DNA of 64,000 nucleotides. Source: Panicum virgatum (Eukaryota > Streptophyta > Magnoliopsida > Poales > Poaceae). The notes under the pieces were generated by a model. The model saw only the letters and a program-made list of their open reading frames with translations. It was not told the DNA's origin and made no database searches. Of the stretch, positions 23,143 to 35,169 are shown one piece after another. Every line of letters begins with the position of its first letter. Positions within the stretch are counted from its first letter, which is position 1. The stretch is from positions 36,782,118 through 36,846,117 of the forward strand of contig NC_053149.1 in NCBI RefSeq assembly GCF_016808335.1, in the 5' to 3' direction. The position numbers and the translations under genes are program-made.

Positions 23143-24302
23143 TCATGTATTTGTGACTAGCAGTGGCAGTCTGTCGTCCCCTCTTGATCCTTTTCTGAAG
23201 TAGGCATACAGCAACAACTGTATGATACCCAATATGGTTCCAATCCCGTTTGGAGTCTGAAATTGAGAAACAAACCAAGATGAGCACAACTAACAGACAT
23301 TCAGTTAGCACCCTTCCAAGCAAAAGCTACAACCAACAATAGGGAACTTGAACCGTACATATACGAAGAAATCATGTAGCAGCACCCCATATATGAAGAA
23401 CGATACACTCATCAGGAACATAGAAAATGATAAATAGAAGGGCATGTACTCCACACTCTTTGTCCTGATGACCAGATTCTGTCCAACAAAGAGTGGAATA
23501 GAACAGGGAATAAGGATCATTGAAATATCATAAAAGAAACGTGGTCAAAACACAGCTAATAGTATTGAATAGCATAGCACCCACAACCAACTGCAGTTGT
23601 ACCAGCGAAATATGAAATGCAATTAGGATTAGCAAATCAGGACATGCAGAATAATCATGCCAATCCGTAAGAACTCACAATGATGGACAAGGGAGACGCG
23701 AACATGAATATGAGGGATGCGACGCTGAGATATCCAACGAATGTCTGTCGTGTATTGTGATCAAGCAAGGCCAAACTAACATATACAATCAGGCCGAACA
23801 CCAGAAAGACAGCTGCCAGGAGACCAGAGACCTTCAACTGCAACAAGGGTATCCCCATTCTCAGAAATTCAGTATGTGGAATATGCAGAAAATAACCAAG
23901 TAGTCAGTCTAGTGCGCGGTTACCCACCCTCTCCTTGGCGTCAGCAAAGGCGATGAATACGGCGGTGTAGGCGAGCTGGAAGACGGCGCCGATGGAGTTG
24001 ACGGTGGTGACGAGGATGACGCCGTACGAGACGAAGGGTAGGCCGTACCACATGCAGATGAGGCAGTTGAAAAGCGAGTAGATGTAGGGCATACCCGAGA
24101 ACTGCTCCGTGGATCCATTCCGAACGATCCGCCTGAATGTCGGCCTGCAAGACACGAGATGAGCATTATAGCTTCTTCAGCATTGGATCGGCTGAGAGTA
24201 GAAACATGGGGGCAAAATTGTATTCTTGAGATTAATAATTTGACCAAGGAAAAACAGCTTAATCAAGAGAAGGGGGAACTGGCCGGAAACTATTCCATTT
24301 TC

Positions 24303-24343
<41 letters not shown>

Positions 24344-24805
24344 GGAACTTACAGTGGGGAGATGAAGAGGACGAAGGCGAAGACGTTCCCTGAAACGAAT
24401 CAACCACAAACAAGAAGATTTTAAGATGAGATGAGATGAGATGGGACGAAGAACGAGGAAGAACTCTGCGAATCAAATTCAGCCATCTTCTTCTTGCTAC
24501 CCTCCAGCATCCAATCCCGTACCCAAGGAACCCAACAAAAGCTGACCCAATCCAGGACTCTAGTTCCAGAACCCGAAGGGGAAGACGAACAAGAAGCCAA
24601 GAAGAATGCCTGGCTCTCTCTCCGGACGGACAACAGGGAGACAAGAAGAAAGAGTAAGGCTGGTAGCATGTGCCCACGCACTACTAGCTAATCTACATCC
24701 GGATAAGGATAAACACTGACCTGCGATTCCGGCCCCGTAGCAGCAGAGGTCCCGGTAGGACGGGTCGGCTACGGAGTTCATCAATGCCGGAACACCCCAA
24801 TCCAT
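23143..24805 (-). CDS. SWEET sugar transporter, SWEET2-like, six exons
   Basis: Minus-strand exons 24721-24805, 24353-24389, 23928-24144, 23679-23837, 23359-23478 and 23143-23256 join in phase to 243 codons plus TGA, the usual SWEET length (about 230-300). SWEETs are seven-helix facilitators carrying sugars down their gradient across plasma or vacuolar membranes. Two MtN3/saliva repeats are visible: residues about 21-110, with FRRIVRNGSTEQFSGMPYI and the CLICMWYGLP helix, and residues about 133-218, with SVEYMPFYLSFSMFLMS and the FFIYGVLL helix. NGIGTILGIIQLLLYAYF forms the last helix, followed by a short tail. The short second exon and exon count match the conserved SWEET gene structure. Similarity to rice SWEET2 proteins (clade I) is from memory. 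All splice sites are canonical and no stop interrupts it, so it is likely functional. Confidence 0.92.
24303..24340. repeat. (GA)n microsatellite beside a SWEET splice donor
   Basis: About 18 GA repeats. In gene orientation this is a CT tract starting about 12 bp after the second-exon splice donor (GTAAGT, complement at 24347-24352). Confidence 0.95.
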
Positions 24806-25502
24806 GGCGCTCCCAGCCGCCCACCAGTATCTCCAGCCTCCTCCCTTCCTTCGCCCGTTCGACGGAGGAGGGAAGATACGCCAATTCTACTTGCTTTGCA
24901 GTACTGCTCTGCTCTGCTCCGCACGGTTCTGAATATAAGGGGCGGCGGCAGAGGCCGGGCCGGTCAGGCCGCAACCCGCAGGAGGCGGCAGCGGCTGCCT
25001 GTCGCCAGCCGAGGAAAGAGAGAGGCTTGGTGGGATCTGGAGACGGACCGCGAGGGGTTTTGGATTGTTTTGCTCGGCGTGTGGCGTCTTCGTTTCGTTT
25101 CGTCTCGTTTCCTTATCGATCGGGGTCCTCGTCAGGGCACGGCAGGGCAAGCAAGCACATGTGGGATTTCTTCCGTGGATACCGTCGCCGCGGCAGGTCG
25201 GGACGGGCGCGGCCTGTCACGTCTCGTGGAGGTGGTGCTTACGGCGACACGAGGGGGAGTCGCAGTCCACGGCGCGAATCCAGGCGTGCACGAGTACGAT
25301 TCACGGACATGAATGAAGTCGTAGCTAGTGCGTCGTTGCGTAATTTTCGGACAAGCTTCTTGAATTTTACCATTTTCATTCGTAACATTGACTTTTATCT
25401 ATGCGAGAGTAGTAACAACGGGTCTTGGCCTCTTGGGCACGAATTTATCCCGTTGACATAAATATTCACGGTTCAGCCTAGACCTGTTTTTATTATTTTA
25501 AA
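24806..25502 (-). promoter_or_regulatory. SWEET 5' flank
   Basis: In gene orientation a TATA-like TTATATTC (24932-24939) lies about 130 bp before the ATG, downstream of GC-rich sequence with purine/pyrimidine tracts. The plus-strand open frames at 24784-25461 overlap this promoter and the first exon in other frames and show no domain. Beyond about 25300 the DNA becomes AT-rich up to the Helitron end. Confidence 0.35.
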
Positions 25503-25873
25503 CTAGCAATATGTCCGTGCATTGCAACGGGAGATTTGTCTTATTCTAATGCATATTATGTGTCTCTTGTTTGTTATGGAGTCGTTACCATATTGGATGA
25601 GCACAGTTGCTTCTTCAACGCTAACAGTCCGATCTCAAAATAAATTATAATACAAGGGCAATGCCTGCAAAAAAAACAATCAAATTTTCTATCAATTTTC
25701 TGTTGTCATCTCTAATCTTAAATCCGGCCTTGTCCAAAATCCTATAGAGTTAAGTTTGATCTTGAGAGAGTTTCTTGTTCCCCAGTCCTACTAACATATA
25801 GGGAGAGATTTTTGCAAAAATGGGACTCCAGCAGATCAACTTTACCTTTCTCTTTTTCTATTAATTATTGAGA
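25503..25873 (-). mobile_element. Short non-autonomous Helitron, 371 bp
   Basis: Minus-strand 5' end TCTCAATAATTAATAG is preceded by A; the 3' end is a hairpin built from CCCGTTGCAATGCACGG followed by CATATTGCTAG, with T next. Ends and A/T insertion context fit Helitrons. No coding capacity. Confidence 0.65.
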
Positions 25874-25973
25874 TAAACCAATAATCCACCCCAACTCGGG
25901 GTTGTGACCCTCCTAGCTTGGTAGTTGGATCGTGACAAGATTATTGGAACCGGAAAATAACACCTTTAATGAT

Positions 25974-27300
25974 TGTTGACAGTCTAATTTGATCCATTTT
26001 GACCGTCAACTCCTACATGAAAACCATGCATGAAAGTGAATATATGGTAGCTTAGAATTATTTATTAACAAATGCCACAAGTGCTGGCTTGAGAATGTAT
26101 GCAGGTGAATTTGAGTTTAATTTGGAACTAGATGGCATGTCATGATCCAAGGTACAACTTTTCAGCAAATTAGACGGCGACACGTGTCGTTACATGGATC
26201 AAAAGGTCCACTAGAGCAAGAAATCCAACGTCTTAGAAGCTCAGGCATGTGGCAAGACCATAGGGACCTACCAGGAAGCTTCATGGCTAAAGGCGGTGGC
26301 CAGGGGTGGGATCCACTGGTCGGCCACCTAGTGGGTCCCACCACCAACCTCCAGCTTTGGCTAGCAGCTTCTAGGGAGCTTTCTTAAGTCGGTTTGGGGT
26401 GCCTCACCTGCTGCAACTCGGCCGAAAAGACCCTTTTGCTCATCCCTATAAATATGAGAGGGGGGCTACAATAGGACACACACAACACACACCTTACCTC
26501 TCATCCTTCACTTGGAGCTTGGGAGTTCTTCCTAGTAGCTTAAGCAGCCTAGGAGGTCAGGAGAAATAGGGAGAGAGTGAGGAGAAGCTGGAAAAAATGT
26601 TAGGCCTGTCGGCACTCTTCTCCGCTTGTACCTCAATGGATGCTTATCGATCTGTAAGTTATTGGTCTGTAAGTATTCATGACTATTTCAATTTCATAAT
26701 TTACATTTCAAGTTTAGTTAGTAGTTTCATGCTGTTTTACTGGATTGAATGTCTACTAGTATTATAATAGTTATCTCTAGTCTAAGACTACTGATAGAGA
26801 TGGATATTCTTGGCTGAGACTAGAGTTAGTAAATGATAGTGTAAGCGTGGTGCCTAGGCTAGACTTTACCATTTGATTGTTGTGCCTCCCATGATTTGTA
26901 GAGGTAGTCTGCAGGTGGTGACAGTCCTGTTTAGTGCCATTGTAATCCTCCACGTTCAGTTGCATGATAGTAGCCTATGTCGAAACTTTTGGTTTGACCA
27001 GGCGAAGTCGGCGCCCGATGTAAACAACTGGTTCTTAGTCTGATCTTACCTTGACTCTTAATAGTCCTCTCTACCCCTTGATCCTACCGGTGTTGTGTCC
27101 TTGGATGAGCCTGAACCTTACTCACGTTCCCTTAGATTCGACAACCCTTAGAATACTCTGAGATGAAAACTACAACGGTATCCATACGCTTGTGGATTCT
27201 TTTCGTGAGGTTCTGTTACTCAAGACTGCTTTCTAGCGCCATTGCTATTAAACAAGTAGTGACGCTAGGAAGTGCAAACAAACATTCTGATGCTGTTGCT
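25974..27300 (+). mobile_element. Athila/Tat-like gypsy 5' LTR and leader
   Basis: It starts TGTTGACAGTC with a nearby inverted GACCGTCAAC, the same start hairpin as the minus-strand LTRs at 1956 and 2295. A TATA box (CTATAAATAT) lies at about 26446-26455. The end is not sharply defined; sequence from about 27240, with a GCTGTTGCTAGGGAACGAC stretch, looks like leader upstream of gag. There is no intact 3' LTR in the window. Confidence 0.6.
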
Positions 27301-27379
27301 AGGGAACGACAGCTACTTTACCTTCGGACTTAGCTCGTCCTCGTATCTTTTTCATTTTTCTTGGTTTCTACTTTTACTC

Positions 27380-28825
27380 CCTCTATCCATGGAGCAGCTG
27401 TCCCTTCATGAACACTCTGCACCCAACAAAGAGTTCTATGAGCCACCATCACCGTCTGATCCTATCCGTACATAACTCGGCTCAGACTTTATAGCTTTAG
27501 TTCAGGAAAATTACTTTTCTAGGAAGGATTCCGAGAATCCCTACCATTATCTGCGCGAATTTGAGCAAGTGTGCTCATATCTGAAAATTTAGGGCATGGC
27601 ACACGAGACTCTTAAATAGAAGTTGTTTCCATTCTCTCTTTCGAAAGATGCAAAACAATGTTACTCTCACGTCGCAGGAAGCATACATGGAAACTGGACT
27701 GAACTACGGGATAAATTTCGTTCCACGTTCTTTCTGCTTCCTCGTATTTGTTCTTTGCGGGTGGAGGTCTTGACCTTCCACCAGAACAAGAAGGAATCAA
27801 TCGATGTAGCATGGGTCAGATTTGCCTTATTGGTTCATTCAGGTCATGACTTGTCTTTGCCCGAGTATATGTTGCTTCAACATTCAACATTTCTATACGG
27901 GGCTTGACAAGAAGTCTGTACACCACCTCAATATCACTTCTGGAGGATCGTTTGCACATTTAACCCCAATCGAGGGAAGGGAAATCCTCGACAAAATCTT
28001 GGATAGAACCTCCTTTGGTTGCGTGCACGAATCACCCTCAGCAGAACTCGAGGTGAGTCATGAGAAAGTTCCAGAAATCGAGTCCGAACAATTAGAAAAC
28101 CAATCCGTAGATTCGACTCCGGAACCCTCTCCTGAACTTAAACCCAAAAAACCAGAGGATGAGGACCCTCAACCTCTGGAGTTTCTCCAAAATTTTGAGA
28201 AAGATCTTTTTGAAGATTATGGAAACACCTCGAATTATTCCTATCAGAGACGACCAAAAGTACTTGTCACTCCCTTGGATCCCTCCGAGAAGGAATACCT
28301 CCGTGAAACCATAAAGAGTCTGACGATCATGATGGGCGACGAATGGCTTAAAGAAGGAGGGTTGTCCTCCAAACCTATTCAGATCAATTCCCCCTCTTCA
28401 TCCTTCCGTTGCTGCATCAAGAATCAGGATGTGGATGTTCTCTATAACCCCACTATCGGAGCAAACCTCATTTCGGATGAATTTGCGTTAGCCTTTTTGG
28501 GCGACGAAGTTCTAGTTCCGACAGATAGGAAGATCAAGAGATCCGCAGGATCTCTTGTGAGCAGTTATGGGATGATCAGAAACGTGTCCTCACGACATGA
28601 TGATGTCAGGGTCATTCTGGATTTCCATGTTTTTGAGGACCTCAACTTTGATTTCCTCATAGGATATCCTATTAAGGCACTCCTTAAGGATATCCCAAAC
28701 TCTAGAACCCTTAACATCAAGATCGAGAAGTAATCTCATTTCGTCCCAGTTACTCATTCATTGAGTCGTGCGACAGGAGAACTTCCCGCTATCGAGCCAC
28801 TAGAGGAAGTTTTGACAGTCCCAGT
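27380..28825 (+). pseudogene. Gypsy gag and protease region, broken, upstream half
   Basis: An ATG near 27391 opens a gag reading frame that is cut by stops near 27475 and 27590 and by a frameshift around 27890. The gag core (retrotransposon-gag type, TELRDKFRSTF..) lies at about 27690-27890. From about 27900 to 28733 a second frame carries a FYTGLDKKS..HLTP segment, an acidic linker and a protease-like domain with NPTIGANLISDEFAL where DTGA would be expected and a FDFLIGYPI segment near its end. A stop at about 28731 precedes the site where the copia derivative is inserted. Degenerate and not expected to be active. Confidence 0.75.
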
Positions 28826-31749
28826 TGTAGCGAAAATGGCCTCTCGTGCCATATTTCAATATAATGTTTTGGCGATTGATGACACACACAACACTTGGAC
28901 TAATATGATTGTTAAAGATGACCATTCTCAGGCTTTTAGGTTCAAGTGATGACAAGGTTTGGGATACATGAGTAGGGATGCATCATGTAAAGATAAAGGA
29001 AAGCCAAGTTATGGATTAAAGATTAGTAACCCAAATTCCCCTCCCCTACATATGAGGTAATGAGCAAGGTAAAAGGATGATCTCAAATTCATTTGATATC
29101 CTTCATGCATCATTGTAGCTCAATGCCTCTCTAGGAATGCATGATCTTATCTTTACAATTAGTATTTATATTTGGTATCTTTTATGCCTTCCTAGAAATA
29201 TTATATGGTAGGTTGTTTTGGTACTAACTTCTTATCTAGTGCAACCTACATGGGCAAAAACCGTTGCTTCACCATGACACATATTTTCGAAAGAAAATAC
29301 CAAAGTCTACAATTGGTATCAATCCTATCCTTGGTATTCATTTGGTGTCATGTTTTTCAAGTTATAGAGTTTGATCCCCATTATGTGAATTACAAGTGCA
29401 TACATTTGATTAAGTGATTCAAACACTAATGCACACATTTAGGGGGAGCTAACTCTATAGCTTGTGTTTTTGTGACTAACATGCTTTACAAGTGCTATTT
29501 GTTGTAGTCACACTCCTTTTTGTCCATATGGTAATACACCCAATCCCTCGATATCAAGATAATACACATTGCAATTAACCTTACATTTGGTATCAATGGA
29601 TCAAGAAAGATTGGACAAGGGAAGAAGACCAAGCCATAACTCCCAAAAGATTAAAGAGATAAATGATATAGGGAGGCATGGCTAGTCACCTAGAGCTATC
29701 TCCATGAATTCAATTTCTTTTGAACACTACCCCTACAAGTCACAATTGGTATTACAATGGATGTCAAGATAGGTGGTGCCACAAGTTCTGAAAAAGGGGG
29801 AGCTTGTTCAAACAATGGGAGATATGCTTAATCTAGTTGGTGTTTGATGACAAAGGGGGAGAAATGTACCCTAAAAGCAAGCAAGTGATGCCATTAGCAA
29901 GGGGGAGGAATGGAAAATGCAATGCAAAAGGATGCATGGTGATAGGGGGAGGTACTTAGTCATTGTGGGGGAGAAGTGCAATTTGATGATCCCATGGACT
30001 AAGGTACAAATTCTTTCATTGCTCATATGGTTCAAACCACACACAAGCCATTGTTCCACAATTCTTTCTACATTTGGTATCAAGGGCTTTTAAAATGAGC
30101 ATTGAAATGTCATCCAAGCAAGCTAAGTAGTTTCTAACTTCTCGAATTAGTATCAATTTTATATCCTTGCAATTCATCATGCTTGCTTTGGTTGTGTTGT
30201 CATCAATCACCAAAAAGGGGGAGATTGTAGCGAAAATGGCCTCTCGTGCCATATTTCAATATAATGTTTTGGCGATTGATGACACACACAACACTTGGAC
30301 TAATATGATTGTTAAAGATGACCATTCTCAGGCTTTTAGGTTCAAGTGATGACAAAGAGAAGATAGGCGTAGCTAGGCCCAAAGGGCCGCCCCTACGGGG
30401 GTTCCGCTACCCGGTTAGCGGACGGGGGTCGAGGGGGAGCCGCCCCTCGCGGGTCTCAGGGCAGCGCCCTGAAAGCTCTTCGATTCAGGAGCACCGGAAG
30501 AACCGACGCCAGGGCATCGGAGCATCCGGTGGTAGTCGGAAGAACCGACGCCATAATACCTTGGTGCAGAAGGGAATCGAAGCCAAGTCAGCCTATAGGC
30601 ACCGGTTGAACCGACGGTCCAAAATAGGGCATCGGTGCATTGGGCGTCCTATGTACCAGAGACGATGTCAAGTGCCCAGGAGAAGTTTCTTCAGCACCGG
30701 TTCAACCGACGGTGCATCGGTGCATACCACCGGTGTAATGACGTCAGCGTCCAGGAGAAGATTCTTTCAGCACCGGTTGAACCGGTGAGGCATCGGTGCA
30801 TTGCATCGGTTCAACCGGTGGTCTCTGCGTCAGCTGTCAGGACTTCAACGGCTACTTCATGTTGTGAGTGACCGGATGAACCGACGCTACCCTGCCAAGA
30901 GGCATCGGTTCTTCCGGTGGTAGCAGATTTTCAGCTGACCGTTGGAGCAACGGCTACAAGACTTGGTGGCCTATATATACGCCTCACCCCGTCCATTTGA
31001 AGTGTGCTGGAGTTGCTGAACATCCCAAACACACCCAAGAACATCTCCAACCACCATAGAGCTTCATTGTACATCATATAGGCTTAAGCACACTTGTGAG
31101 AGTGCTTAGTGCTTGTTTAGGGATTAGTTCTTGCGAGAGCTCCCTTGAGAGAAGTCTTGCTGCGGCAAGCAACTTGTGATCCATCGTGTGACCCTCCGTC
31201 TTGGTGTGGAGTGGCAACGACACTTTGTGCGGGGGAAGAGGAGGCCCCCTCCTTGGTGGAGAAGCTCCGTAGTGGATTTCGGCCGGGTGACCGAGAGAGA
31301 CGGTGGCGGTGCACGAGACTCGGTGTCTTGTGGGCACTTGCCTTTGCTTGCCGGCATCGCCACTGGTGGCGTAGTGCAAGACGGTGATCGGAAGAGCCTC
31401 GGTGTCCCGTGGACGTAGGCGTTTATGCCGAACCACGTTACATGACCGTGTCTACTCGGGAGTTTGCATCCCTCTTGCACTTACCTCTTTACTTACCGCA
31501 TTACGTTTCCGCACTTACTCTTCCTTGCATACCTTTACTTTCCTAGTTAGTTTGATTAGGATTAGCTAGGTTGCAAGTCTTTTTAGGGGTAAGTAGAGAG
31601 TAACATAGATAAACCTTAGTCATAACTAGTATGCGTAGGACGTGTTAGGTTTATCTTATGCAAGTAGTTTGAGCCCTAGGTTAAAAAGCGATTAGCGACC
31701 CTATTCACCCCCTCCCCCTCTAGGGTCGGACACCCCGGTGATCCTTACA
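28826..31749 (+). mobile_element. Deletion-derived copia element with perfect 5-bp duplication
   Basis: The 3' LTR (30226-31749) starts TGTAGCGAAAATGG and ends GATCCTTACA. The first 130 bp of the same LTR recur at 28826-28955 with no difference seen, then jump directly into AT-rich sequence with several GGGGGAG tracts that ends in a polypurine tract (AAAAAGGGGGAGAT) right before the 3' LTR. The rest of the 5' LTR, primer site, gag and pol are missing. CCAGT flanks both sides (28821-28825 and 31750-31754). Removing the element and one CCAGT rejoins the gypsy reading frame around it, which proves the boundaries. The polypurine arrays fit the SIRE/Maximus group. Confidence 0.88.
30226..31749 (+). 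repeat. 3' LTR, 1,524 bp, with CCGGTT/AACCG cluster and TATA box
   Basis: About ten copies of half-palindromic motifs such as CACCGGTTGAACCG and GCATCGGTTCAACCGG lie at 30480-30930, followed by TATATATA at 30972-30979. A GC-rich GGGTCGGACACCCCGGTG end precedes the terminal TTACA. This LTR is related to the minus-strand LTRs at 44344 and 58856. Confidence 0.85.
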
Positions 31750-32940
31750 CCAGTGTTCGACTCACCAGAATCGGCCATCGAAAGAGATGATGAAGATTTT
31801 GATGAGAAAGAGGACAGCGACGATGAAACTTTTGAACTCCCCGAGATCGAGAAGCCAACACGACCTCCAGTCGAGCTCAAGCTTTTACCTTCTGGGTTCA
31901 GATATGTCATCCAAAATAGTGATGTAGAGTCTCCCATAATCATTAGTGACAAACTTTCGGAGAAGGTGACAGCTAAGCTCATCGCAATTCTAGAGAAGCA
32001 TCGACCTGTTTTCGGCTACGCTCTTCAAGATCTCAGGGGCATCATCCCTACTCTTTGCACACACTGAATTCCTCTTGATCTAGACATGACACCTTCTAGG
32101 GAACCCCAACGAAGGTTAAACAACGCCATGAGGGAGGTGGTGAAGAAAGATGTTCTCAAGCTCCTGCACGATGGGATCATTTATCCTGTCCCGCACAGTG
32201 AGTGGGTGAGCCCCGTCCAGGGCGTGCCCAAGAAAGGAGGCATGAAAGTAGTGGAAAACAGCAAGAACGAGCTGATTCCACAACGTACCGTCACGGGATG
32301 GAGAATGCACATTGATTACAGAAAACTCAACAAGGCCACAAAGAAGGACCACTTCCCACTGCCTTTCATCGATGACATGTTAGAACGGCTAGCAAAGCAC
32401 TCCTACTACTCTGTTTCCTTGATGGTTATTCTGGTTACCATCAAATTCTCATCCATCTCGATGATCAAAGCAAGACTATGTTCACACACCCCTATGGAAC
32501 CTACGCTTATCGACGGATGTCATTCAGGTTGTGTAATGCACCCGCGTCATTCCAACGGTGCATGACGTCCATTTTTTTAGACATGATCGAAGAAATCATG
32601 GAAGTCTTCATGGACGACTTCTCAGTCTACGGGAAGACCTTCGATCAATGTCTAGCTAATCTAGATAGAGTCTTGCAAAGATGCCAAGAAAAGGATCTGG
32701 TACTCAATTGGGAGAAGTGCCTTTTTATGGTCCGAGAAGGCATCGTCTTAGGACACTTAGTGTCCGAAAGAGGAATAGAGGTGGATAAGGAGAAGATCGA
32801 AGTCATTGAGCGACCTTCGCCTCCCACCAACGTGAAAAGGAATCCGAAACTTCCTAGGACACGTAGGGTTCTATCGGCGATTCGTTGCCAATTTCTCCCA
32901 AATCGTGAGACCCCTGACGAACCTACTTGCCCGGCTGCCA
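31750..32940 (+). pseudogene. Gypsy pol region (reverse transcriptase), truncated, downstream half
   Basis: This continues the frame interrupted at 28825. An acidic linker (31755-31900) leads to a VESPIIISDKL segment and the start of the reverse transcriptase: a WVSPVQ segment near 32210, MHIDYRKLNKAT (about 32305-32340) and FPLPFIDDML. After a frameshift near 32430 come RMSFRLCNAPASFQRCM (about 32510-32565) and the catalytic FMDDFSVYG (about 32608-32635). A stop at about 32066 also breaks it. The domain ends near 32935 at a long C-run; RNase H, integrase and the 3' LTR are missing. The FMDD box and overall layout fit the Athila/Tat lineage. Confidence 0.8.
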
Positions 32941-34009
32941 ACCCAACCCCCCCCCCCCCCTTGCATCGCCGTCATGTCAACCCGACCTACTTGGCAGGCC
33001 GACTACCCGTGGCAACCCTCTATAGCTCCATCCCTCGCAAAGCAATCCCAAACCCACCTCGACAACCTCCAATCTCTAACTCAAGGTTTAACGACCAACG
33101 GTGGTGGCGGAATTACGGCGGTGTCGGTGATGTGCCTTTGGCGACACCACATATTGCACCTACGCGCGTGATGAATAGAAAACGTGTGATAAAAGCTGTT
33201 TCAAGACTATAGACAGATCGGACAAAACAAGAGATCTAATAAGCAAGAGATTTGGATGTATTGCCTCTAAATCCCAAGGAACAATTAACCGATGCTACAT
33301 GAATCTTTGGTTGGATACATCTGCAGTTCGATATAGCTCATCTCTAATGTTTGAACAAAAATTAAAACCCGTTGCAGAAATGAAAATAACAATTTCGTTG
33401 CAAACCATAGACATGGCGTGATCCACAAATAAAATTAAAACAAGGGAGATGGTGTGGTAGTTATTCAACGTTGATGGTGTATGTTTGAGGAGCCTGTTGT
33501 CTTGGTCTGAATGTTGGTTAGTCATGTTGAAGGCTTCTGTTCGTCTCTCAAGGGAGTAGTTGTAGCTTTAGCTTGATGTGTGTATGAAATCTGATGTAGC
33601 TGGACTGGAGCCAGCGCGATCCAAGTTCTGTATGCAGCTGGTGGGTCGTCAGCAGGATTTACAGTACACGGTAATTAATAAATTCTTAAGAAATGTTTTG
33701 GCCTCCCTCCATTCTGAAAGGACACCCAGCCGGAACAAGCTGAATGCTCCACTGCCCGCGGTTTAATTGGAGTCCCAACTACCAAATACTCCCTCTGTTC
33801 CAAATTATAGGTCGTTTTGGCAAATCTAGAATATAATTTTTATCATGTATCTAGACCTAGTATGAATCTAGATGCATAGCAAAAATTATAAATCTAGATT
33901 TGCCAAAACGACCTACAATTTGCAACGGAGGGAGTACTACAGATCAAATATCTGGGACCATCCGTGGGTTGTGGAATGTGGACTGTGCGGATCCCTGGAC
34001 CTCCTATAA
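32941..34009. other. Unassigned DNA after the gypsy truncation
   Basis: It begins with a run of about 17 C (32944-32960). From 32960 to 33180 there is cytosine-rich sequence open in one plus frame but without a known domain. From 33190 on it is AT-rich with no recognisable gene or element apart from the MITE at 33789-33934. Confidence 0.4.
33789..33934. mobile_element. Stowaway MITE, 146 bp
   Basis: It starts CTCCCTCTGTTCCAAATTA and ends with complementary AACGGAGGGAG, flanked by TA (33787-33788 and 33935-33936). It belongs to the same group as the MITE in the PP2C intron: both contain TAGGTCGTTTTG and its complement as arms. Confidence 0.85.
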
Positions 34010-35169
34010 TAATCAACAACCAATGCGCGCGTTAATTAAGCCGTTAACAAATTCCTAACGTATCATCGTGCTACGTAGTACTTCTCTAGAATAGGACTGT
34101 CTGGTATTTTGCTCCGCAAAGCGTTATCCCAAACAAACTTTGTTGATGCCACTTCATCTTTGGGAGTTTTTGCGCGAATTTTTCAGGCTATTCACCCACT
34201 CTTGAGAAATCAGATCGGGTATATTGCATCCAGTTGTTCTTTTTAATTATAGTTATACAAATTCTTCATCAACACTACTAATTATTTGTATGACTTGACG
34301 GAACAAAGCTGTTTCAATTATTTGGATTTCTTTATATGACTCCGTCACTTGCGACCGTATAAAAAATGTACGTACATAAGATTTAGTAATAAGTGATTCG
34401 CTAGCTGAAAATGATTGATTCTCTAAGATTACCTTTATGGAAAACAGGTCCAGCTTGAGAAGTGAATTAGGTGAAGCTATTTTTTCAGCTCCGAGCTTCT
34501 TAATTCGTTTCAGCGAATCAATTCGAAGAATCATCATTAAATCAATTCTCTCAAAAAAACTGTTTGCCAGAGCTTCTTTTGAATTCAGCCTAGAAGCTAC
34601 TCTAGGAGCTCTCCCAAATGGAAACGGTTCCTCTGACTTTGGTCGATCTGCATTTGGGTCACTAATGCGTAGGGCCGGGTCCATATGTCAGTGACGGGAG
34701 CTGAAGTTAGGGAAGACTCATCCTCCCAAACATGACCGTAGTGCACCCGTTAATTTGGGCTATATAATGCTATTAATCTGAAATATAATATATTGTTAGA
34801 AATTAAAACTTCGTTAATAAAAATTCATATAGTTTAACTTTACCCGATTCACTTGAAAAAAGTACTTTCATAACCTCCTAGTTAATAACCAATGCGCTAA
34901 TGAAAAAGTCTTAACACATACTTTTCTAGAAGGACTGCCAGGCATTTTGCTCTGCAATTTAAGCCTTATCCCTAATCAACTTCTTTGATGCCACTTCATT
35001 TTTGAAAGTTTATTAAGACATAGTAGCAGTTGTTATATATGTCTTTCACGTGATTATTGGCACGAATTTGTCTGGCTTCACCCACTCTCGAGAAATAAAT
35101 CAAACTGAGTATATATGCATCCAATTGTCATTGTAATTATAATTATACGACTTCATTAAGACTACTAAT

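Noticed and set aside
24784..25461. 225-codon plus-strand frame over the SWEET promoter
   Set aside because: It overlaps SWEET exon 1 antisense, is GC-rich and has no domain.
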